A stretch of DNA of 64,000 nt from Lytechinus variegatus (Eukaryota > Echinodermata > Echinoidea > Temnopleuroida > Toxopneustidae): assembly GCF_018143015.1 (NCBI RefSeq), contig NC_054742.1, positions 57,173,195 through 57,237,194 on the forward strand, read 5' to 3'. Below the pieces are notes generated by a model. That model was given only the letters and a program-made list of their open reading frames with translations. It had not been told where the DNA came from and ran no database searches. The position numbers and the translations under genes were made by a program. Below are positions 57,016 to 64,000 of this stretch, in pieces. Positions within the stretch are counted from its first letter, which is position 1. Every line of letters starts with the position of its first letter.

Positions 57016-58749
57016 ATCTGAGCATTTCAATGACATATTTTGCAAATAATATGAACCATTGTGTTTTCACATGACATCTATGAAATCACACTTACAAGCC
57101 AAATAAATCCCATAAAACATTTTGAAATAAGTCATTATTTCCAATTTATTTCTCAGATTTCTTCATATACAAAAGATTAGTATGCATATCAGATTTGTTA
57201 TAATAATTTACAATTATATAAGCTGCCATAGTATTTCTAAGTAAATAAGCCAGAAATGTATTCATACTCCTATATGAGCTACACAACAGTGAATTTAATC
57301 AAAGCTGTCAAAGAACAGTGCTAAATTTAAAAAATGAGTTGAATATAGCTCAGAAATTCTTGAATATAAACGGTGTTACTTTGACAAGAATACTATTCTT
57401 GTCATGCATGAAGCTAATTGCGAATGAAAGTAATACTACGGTGCAAATACAATTTATAAAAGTAAAAAACACATCAATACTACTTGATAATATCACATTA
57501 GATTGGAATGCTCGGGCATATATTTGTGAATGACAACTTTCTACATGAGAACATACCAGATAGCTTTTACTTGTGATACAATTACCGAAAACGAAATTAT
57601 TGCACATACATAAATAGATGACGCAAAATCTGCTCTGGGAACATTTCTTCCCTTGGAAGGTCTGTGGCATACTTGGCCAAAAATGAAAATCATACACCCT
57701 CACACTACTTCGGAGTTGGAGCAAAAACAAGTACCACAACCCTAGCTTTCAAACTCTTAGACAAATGGGGGCAATTGTCTAGTTCTCCCAAAATTTATTT
57801 CATTAACTCAAATTTAAAATCATTTTATCTATCCCGAATGTCAGCAATTACAAATAGAATATTGATAGAAAGAGAAAATGTACTGAAAAAAAGATACCAT
57901 TCTCAGTGCAATACATGCTGCCAATCTTAAATAAACGATGCTTAACTTGAGCTAATCATTACACACTCTATTGGCAATGCGATAAAAATACTAAAATCAC
58001 AATATTAACTGCAAATTGGCAACTTTTCAGTAGAACCATTCATTTATCATTAGTTTTGACTTATGTTATATCCATATTATACTTCAAAACATTGAAATGA
58101 ATAGAAAACTCCTGATTGTTTTCAATTTGAAGCACTTTATAAGATTAACTTTGACCTTGTGAAAGCTGTGTACATGTACTTCTAAATGTGAATTGTGGTA
58201 TGAAATTCTACTACTACACTATACTACACTACAAATTGGATGCATCCGAGAATGAAATTCAAAGCACAATCAATATTCAATTAACCAATGCAGGTTGGTT
58301 TACATCCAGTTTTTGTAATAGAAAAAATATTAGTATGAGAATATGTCGGAAAAACATGTATGTATGAAAAATGCAATTTTGTAAAGAATAAGTCCAATAT
58401 AAAGCTATTCACCCATGTATTAGTTACAACATCAATATTTGTAATCTGCAGTGATGATTTTACTTTAATCATAAAAATAGAAAAGTTTCACCAAATGACA
58501 GGCACTGAGAATTAGTGTTTACATATTTTCTTTAATTGTAGGATATGAATGCTCATTCAAATATCATAGTTGTCATATAAAAAATAAATACTGTACTGTA
58601 ATAGTTTTCTGACTTTTCCGTATCTGCAGATATATATCACTATTGCATATCATATTTGAATTTTATAAAGATCTTTTTTCATGTTTGTTGCATATATTTA
58701 AACTTATTCTGTTTACCTATCAAACATATACATATATATAATATTAATA
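57016..58749. other. Intergenic, no gene seen
   Basis: Very AT-rich. Overlapping ORFs on both strands at 57318-57930 have no splice or family support. Confidence 0.5.
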
Positions 58750-59130
58750 TTATAATCATCTTTATGGGGTGTTTTAATGATGCATTATTTCATTTTTGGT
58801 CTGCATGATTTCTCCTGCATACGAGAACGCATTGCACAAAGCACCAAAATCTGACGAATAGGCTCATGTATAAAAACATGCGGTTCAATATGGTACCATA
58901 TTGTAAAGTCTAATGCATATGTGTGAAATATACAACATGCAGAATAAGCAATGCAATGCATGCTATGCGTAGCACGCAGCACAATTATACTTCATATAAC
59001 GTCACAAATGCGACTCTATGTAAGTCGCATTTCTATGATCAAATCGATCTTATGAAGTGAGGCCATAATAAGTAATTTTTTTTTAAAGGGGGATAGATAA
59101 TCATTATATTGGATGGCTTTATTTCATGGA
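58750..59130 (+). repeat. Dispersed ~0.4-kb repeat, copy 1
   Basis: Matches 63555-64000 in order: TAATGATGCATTA, TTTGGTCTGCAT, AAATCTGACGAATA, GTGTGAAATATAC, GCGACT/ACGCAAGTCGCAT, TATGAAGTGA and ATTATATTGGATGGC. Non-coding. Confidence 0.8.
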
Positions 59131-60003
59131 ATACCAGAAATTTGTCCAATATTGCCCATAGCTCATCATCAATTTTGAGCCATCGAATATTAATTCAATA
59201 GGTGTTCAATTAGAGAATAGACAAAGATTATTATGAAAAATAGCAAGAATATCTGAAGATTGGATCGAGATATCTGCGAAAGTTCTTGAAGCTCTACTGC
59301 ACACAAACAAAAACGATACTCAAATTTTCTCTGTGTGTGTAAATGGCACTACTCAGGGTCCTATTCATAAAGACTTATTATCATTATTTGTTTGGTGTCA
59401 CCTGTGCCTGGGAGGCGAAAAGCAAACTGAATCACTATGACCCACAGGTCTCTCCTCCCGATATAACCGATTGGGGGAGTGCAGGTGGACCACTACACCT
59501 GGGTTTCCCCCTACTCTTTTAAAACGAATAGTGCAGTGGGTTCTTTGTTATAATAACAAATTATTTCTATTAAAAAAAATTATGATCAGCCAATCGGATT
59601 GAATGATTTAAGTAGCTTTAAACCGTTATCACAAATTTGTTATAAGCAAGCACCAGTTGTATGGATTACAATAGCTTTAAAAGTTATCAATGATATTCGC
59701 TGACAAATCACCTTAATGAAATATGAGCCTACCATTAGGTGTAGACACTGTTTCACAAACAGACACAAAGAAAGCTGAATCCCCATTTCCACAGATTTCC
59801 ACAGTGAATCCCCCATTTCCACAGATACTTTTCTTCTATCCAAACTAAATGTTATAATTTGTCTACAAAATATTTTGTATTATTTTTTATATGTTAGTTA
59901 TCATGATTACTATTAATGTATTGTAAATATTTGTTATAATCTATGAAAATGATTTGTATCAATATTCATGTCATTTCTGTTGGAAATAAATCTGAATCTG
60001 AAA
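59131..60003 (+). repeat. Probable LINE 3' UTR tail and older repeat sequence
   Basis: 59945-60003 ends GGAAATAAATCTGAATCTGAA, the AATAAA plus hexamer (TGAATC)n tail typical of some LINE 3' ends. Upstream AT-rich sequence (about 59850 on) may be its 3' UTR. 59390-59540 has a GC-richer stretch with GGTGTCACCTGTGCCTGGGA, of unknown nature. Confidence 0.4.
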
Positions 60004-60081
60004 GCTCTATGCCTGCAAACAGTCCCCTGATTGAAAAGAATTATGAAAGACTTGGTTTTGGCCCAATGTACCATTACACCA

Positions 60082-60218
60082 GGGGCCCTGTTTCATAAAC
60101 AGTCACTACCATGGTAACAGGGTTTAGCAGCCAATCACCATCAAGGTTTCCATACTAGTTACAATAATAGCAAAGTACATGTAACAGTAGCATTATGTCT
60201 TTATGAAACAGCCCCCCT
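60082..60218. mobile_element. GGGGCCCTGTTTCATAAA palindromic MITE
   Basis: Left GGGGCCCTGTTTCATAAACAG and right TTTATGAAACAGCCCCCC are inverted. The core differs from the neighbouring element at 60531. Confidence 0.7.
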
Positions 60219-60530
60219 GATCAGTTTTAGTCCAACGCTTCAGAAAACATAATGGTAAAGATCATACAGATACCAGTAGCAGCACAAAAATTACAAAACT
60301 CACATGGTGTTCTGTTACTGTCCACATAAAGAAAACAATATTTAGCTATTTCAGAATAAAATACAGCATTCAACAAAATATCACTGATAATTTTTATCCA
60401 TTAACACAAATGATAGGATATTGGACCAAAAATAGAGACCTCTCAACTATGAAAGTATGGGGGTCTCACAACCTTATTGTCAAATTCGGTTATATTGCTT
60501 TATGTATGAATATTGATATCGGTCTGAACA

Positions 60531-60643
60531 GGGGGCCGTTTCATAAAGCTGTTCGTAAGTTAAGAGTGACTTTAAGAATGACTGGTCACCAGTCGTTCTT
60601 AAGGTCACTCTTAACTTACGAACAGCTTTATGAAACACCCGCC
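60531..60643. mobile_element. Near-perfect loopless palindrome (MITE)
   Basis: GGGGGCCGTTTCATAAAGCT to AGCTTTATGAAACACCCGCC. The arms meet at GACTGGTCACCAGTC with a single central base, so almost the whole 113 bp can form a hairpin or cruciform. Only a few mismatches are visible. Confidence 0.85.
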
Positions 60644-62490
60644 TGGAATGGATGAATAAGGAAATCTTTGTATATTAATTGTAATTTGTAAATTGTGACT
60701 AGTTTTATGGAATGGTATGTTATGGTAATCATTAAGTCATGCATCACAGTCACAAATAGTGCATTGCACATGAATATACATATAATTTCTCCATTGGATA
60801 TGATGATACATCACTTCAAAAATGTATTGCCTTATTCATAGCAAAAATAGTATCCCAAAAATGAAAAGGAATATATCTTCAGCAGGAGCACAAAACTGCA
60901 GATCTTTCAGTCACCCTAACTCTTATATGAACCAGCCCCGAATATACGGTGCATAATGTCCATCTCAAACAATGTTGAAAAAAAAATTATGTTACATTAG
61001 ATTAGGAGAATAGTAAATGCCGTCTCGACATGACTGTCAGACATAGTTAAGGTAGAGAACAGAAAAATCATAACGCAGTTCTTGTATAGCACATATCACA
61101 ATGTGATATAATATCCCAATGCACTTCCAAAGGACTTGGATCTACATGTACTGCTCCAGCTTTAGCCCCGCAGTCTTTTACAGCTTGCAAGCATTTTCAA
61201 GAAATGAATCCATAAATATACGACTAGTTTAATTCTGATTAATGTTTTCTGATTTTTGGAAACGTGAGTCATATGATCTGTGATTAAACATAAGCGCGAA
61301 CAAGACGACACAGCATCACAGACGGTTGCTTCCTGTTATTTGCAAATCGTCTCTAACTAGATGATGGTGAATACATTAAAAAATATTAATAAAACCTTGC
61401 TACATTTCTCCTCATGTATCCATTTGTGCATAATACTTGCAAAGGATGGAAGACACTACATGTTTTAGTCACTGTCTATCAGAACTGTGCTTGAAAATCA
61501 TAAAAAAAAACTTTCTTCGAATATATGAAATTGACTAATTATTCCCTTTACCATTAAGTTCATAATTACTTTGTACTTTTGCATATGATTCAATGTTCTG
61601 CTTCTGATATGGTAAGATTAAACTTTCTTTTATGTTATGCATCCAGTGTATAGTTTTAAAAAAATTATCGGATTCATGTATACACTATAGGCATGTAATA
61701 GTGACTCACAAGTACATAACTCGAGTCAATTCTATGTGATTATCATTAAAAGAGCTAACCAAGCTCTGAGTTTGATTCCATGTGTAAACCCAAGTGTCAT
61801 GCTTTGTTTTCTTCATGTTAAATCACTGACTTAAAAAATAAACCACTTTGTAATTACAATATGTGCATGAGCAGATGAATAGTGCTTTTAAATCACCAAA
61901 ATGGGCATGGTTATTCTTATGCTTGTTATCCCACTTAAACAATAACAGCAAAGTATTCAGTCATACTTAGTATTTGGCAATGGATCATATGATAGTCAAT
62001 ATAGCAGACAATGCTATAGACGCTTTCCAGATTGTACATTACTGTAACCTGCAACTTGTGTCATGGGGGAGCTTTTCATCGACATTATGTCCAACAAGTT
62101 GTCAGACCGGACAGCTTTCCTTGATTCTGATTGGCTGATAAGCACTGTTACTATGGTAACTGTCGGATAAGATGGGACGTCGGATCGTAAAATAAAACAT
62201 TTATTCATGTAAATTCATATAAACACTCATTGGTCATGCTTTCTTTCCATTGCACATTGGTATACATTGTACCAGGTTACATATCTCCTTTTTAATCAAA
62301 TATCTAATTATACTAAAAAAAATATGAAAAAAATTCAAAAAATTGCCCAAATGGGTCATACAAAAACCCCATCATAAAGAGAAACTTGATGAAAAATTGT
62401 GAACAGGATAGCATGATTTTTTTTTTTTAGATGATATCATATCACCATTATAAGGCATAAACATCCCCTAAACAACATCCCCTAAAAGCA
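60644..62490. other. Intergenic and 3' side of the WH2 gene
   Basis: AT-rich. On the minus strand an AATAAA (plus-strand TTTATT near 62200) could end the WH2 gene's transcript, about 290 nt after its stop. Nothing else recognised. Confidence 0.45.
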
Positions 62491-62821
62491 TCACACTTTT
62501 GGAGCACTTTTATCTCTGGTGACCGTTTTCTTCAAGCTCATACCCTTCCTTATGTCACTCAAGAGGGCGCCCCTGCCTTCCACATTTGGAACATCCCTTG
62601 CAGCATTACTGTTACTGGAAGCTGGGGCAAATCCAATTGCTGGCGGGGGTGCTGGCACTGACGGTGGAGGAGGGATAGCAGATTGGACTGGAGGAGGAGG
62701 GGGAGGGGGTGCTATCGTGACAGCAGGCGCTGATGAAGATTGTTGTCTGTTCTGACTTGAATTAGCCACGTCTCCATTTGTTGCCGTCGATGCTCGCTTG
62801 GATGAACTCTTGTTCTTATTT
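62491..62821 (-). CDS. Last coding exon of a proline-rich WH2 actin regulator
   Basis: Minus strand, from the acceptor GGAACAG (exon starts 62821, phase 2) to TGA at 62493-62491. It encodes about 110 residues: a basic Ser/Lys/Asn-rich start (NKNKSSSKRAS), a Gln/Ser linker, proline runs (APPPPPPP, IPPPPSVPAPPP) and a C-terminal WH2 motif, GALLSDIRKGMSLKKTVT then RDKSAPKV. WH2 motifs bind G-actin; the LLxxI and LKKT positions are present. The motif is closest, from memory, to WIP (ALLSDISKGKKLKKTVT), but there it is N-terminal. I-BAR proteins (MIM, IRTKS) end in a C-terminal WH2, so the gene could belong to either style. Polyproline suggests profilin or SH3 partners. A frame extending to 62850 reads into the intron and is not used. 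Confidence 0.8.
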
Positions 62822-63409
62822 CTGTTCCATGCATAATAAAAAGTACACAATAATCAATATAAAAAAAAGGTGAGAGGGAATAATATCAAACAGATAAAAA
62901 CAAATTTAAGGATAATAAATGACAATGATACATGTAGAAAAATAAGGAAAGAGAAAAAAAACATAACAAAGAGAAAGAGATATGAGAAAGAGAAAGCGGC
63001 AACAATGAAATGAAAGGAACAAAGGAAACAAAATTTAAATCTGAATATAAAGAGATCGATATAAAATATGAAATGCAAACACAACTCATTCAGAGATAAA
63101 TCTAACTACCTAACTGAGAAAAAAAATGAAGCAATCACTAACTAATGGTTGAATTTATAGTATTTAAAAAATTGATAAATAAACAACTCAATGAATTAAG
63201 AAATTAATATAAAAATGGATAAGTAAATAAAAAAACAAGAAAGTAGAATAAGAAGACTGAAATACATGTGTGATGGCGGCAATTTGGTGTAATGTCAAAA
63301 TACGGCACTTGTCAAAATATTGCTGTTGTCAACATATGACACTGCGGCACTGTTTTCACAACTACATGTGAATGAATGACATATGAACATGTTGATGTTT
63401 GATACTCAC
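62822..63409 (-). other. Intron of the WH2 gene
   Basis: Bounded by donor CAG|GTGAGT (63409 downward) and acceptor AACAG| (62822). AT-rich and purine-rich on the plus strand. The minus-strand Phe/Leu/Ser ORFs inside are not coding. Confidence 0.7.
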
Positions 63410-63451
63410 CTGAAAGATGACCTTGCATTTGCATTTGACCTTGAGCGAGAT
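63410..63451 (-). CDS. Penultimate coding exon of the WH2 gene (42 nt)
   Basis: Minus strand, between acceptor ATACTCTAG and donor CAG|GTGAGT. In the phase needed by the next exon it reads SRSRSNANARSSF and completes Arg across the junction, continuing the basic Ser/Arg-rich region of the last exon. Open in that frame and with consensus splice sites. The upstream exons lie beyond the window or in sequence I cannot resolve. Confidence 0.65.
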
Positions 63452-63554
63452 CTAGAGTATTGCAATAAAGATATGACGAGAAGCATTCTTTTTTAATGAA
63501 TGAGATGGGTTGACAGTTGACACACTATGATTCTTGAGTTTCTAATGATATGAT

Positions 63555-64000
63555 ATATTATCATCTATATATAGTGTTCTAATGATGCATTAAAAACGCG
63601 TATTTTGGTCTGCATCAATTGCCTGTGCAGTATCAGAGCGTATCCCAAAAGAGGACCTAAATCTGACGAATATCCCATAGGCTCCTGTACAAAATTTGTA
63701 ACTGAATATGAGAGCTTATTCAACAGTTTAGGGTGTGTGCATGAATGTGTGAAATATACGTGTTCAACAATGAAAGCAATGCGATGCGCAGCATAGAGCA
63801 CAACTATGCTCCATGACGTCATCATGAACTACACGCAAGTCGCATGTCAACGACCAAAATTGATCCTATGAAGTGATAATGGCATAATGTGATAAGTGAT
63901 ATGACTTGTTATATCAAATTTTCCGTCCCTTTTTTTATGGGGGGGGGGGGGTGGGATAGATGACAATACAGTAATTATATTGGATGGCGTTATTTCATGA
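63555..64000 (+). repeat. Dispersed ~0.4-kb repeat, copy 2
   Basis: Same orientation and order as 58750-59130. Probably within the next intron of the WH2 gene. Carries TGACGTCA at 63814 and a G13 run near 63942. It ends at or beyond the window edge. Confidence 0.8.

Noticed and set aside
62822-62850. Extending the WH2 exon upstream to an in-frame ATG (MCTFYYAWNR)
   Set aside because: A splice acceptor AACAG lies at 62822 and a phase-matched exon with a consensus donor exists at 63410-63451. The extension is intronic.
1-64000. LTR retroelement, Polinton or other virus-like insertion
   Set aside because: I found no long direct terminal repeats, no protease/reverse transcriptase/integrase motifs beyond the short LINE tail, and no capsid- or envelope-like frames.

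Overview
The window is animal nuclear DNA from a marine invertebrate deuterostome, most likely an echinoderm and probably a sea urchin. The grounds are AT-rich sequence with many poly-C/poly-G runs, split genes with canonical GT-AG introns, a tRNA-derived SINE, a LINE tail, and many foldback elements of a kind I associate with echinoid genomes. The species call is inference. I see no bacterial genes, no CRISPR array, no rRNA, no free-standing tRNA gene and no LTR or virus-like element.

Layout. 1-2415: AT-rich DNA with three small transposon-like elements; one of them (1653-2246) interrupts the second copy of a local duplication, so its empty site survives next door. 2416-17710: a 15.3-kb head-to-tail array of nine 1.56-1.87-kb monomers, each ending in a GAA tract and, in five copies, in one to four 59-bp hairpin units. 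17711-23060: foldback elements and other dispersed repeats. 23066-23168 (minus): a first coding exon with a CpG-rich 5' flank; its gene runs to lower coordinates and I could not find the next exon. 24170-25170: two local tandem duplications. 25490-40230: mainly dispersed repeats and microsatellites with no gene I can defend.

40238-50418 holds two small secreted-protein genes in tandem on the plus strand. Both have a TATA-like box, an untranslated first exon, an acceptor at or 3 nt before the ATG, and a 67-nt signal-peptide exon ending in phase 1. They then diverge: one encodes a cationic segment ending in a furin-type site plus an acidic, Thr/Ala-rich tail; the other a long Asp-Ala repeat. 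This pair is the most interesting gene-level signal here.

54389-55777 (plus) is an intronless CDS for a secreted trypsin-fold protease like PRSS23/PRSS35, with the catalytic triad present. 62491-63451 (minus) holds the last two coding exons of a proline-rich actin regulator ending in a WH2 motif. The space between and around these genes is filled by palindromic elements, two foldbacks built of short GTCTA/TAGAC words, a LINE tail and a duplicated ~0.4-kb repeat. The four genes share no evident pathway; only the two small secreted genes look related.
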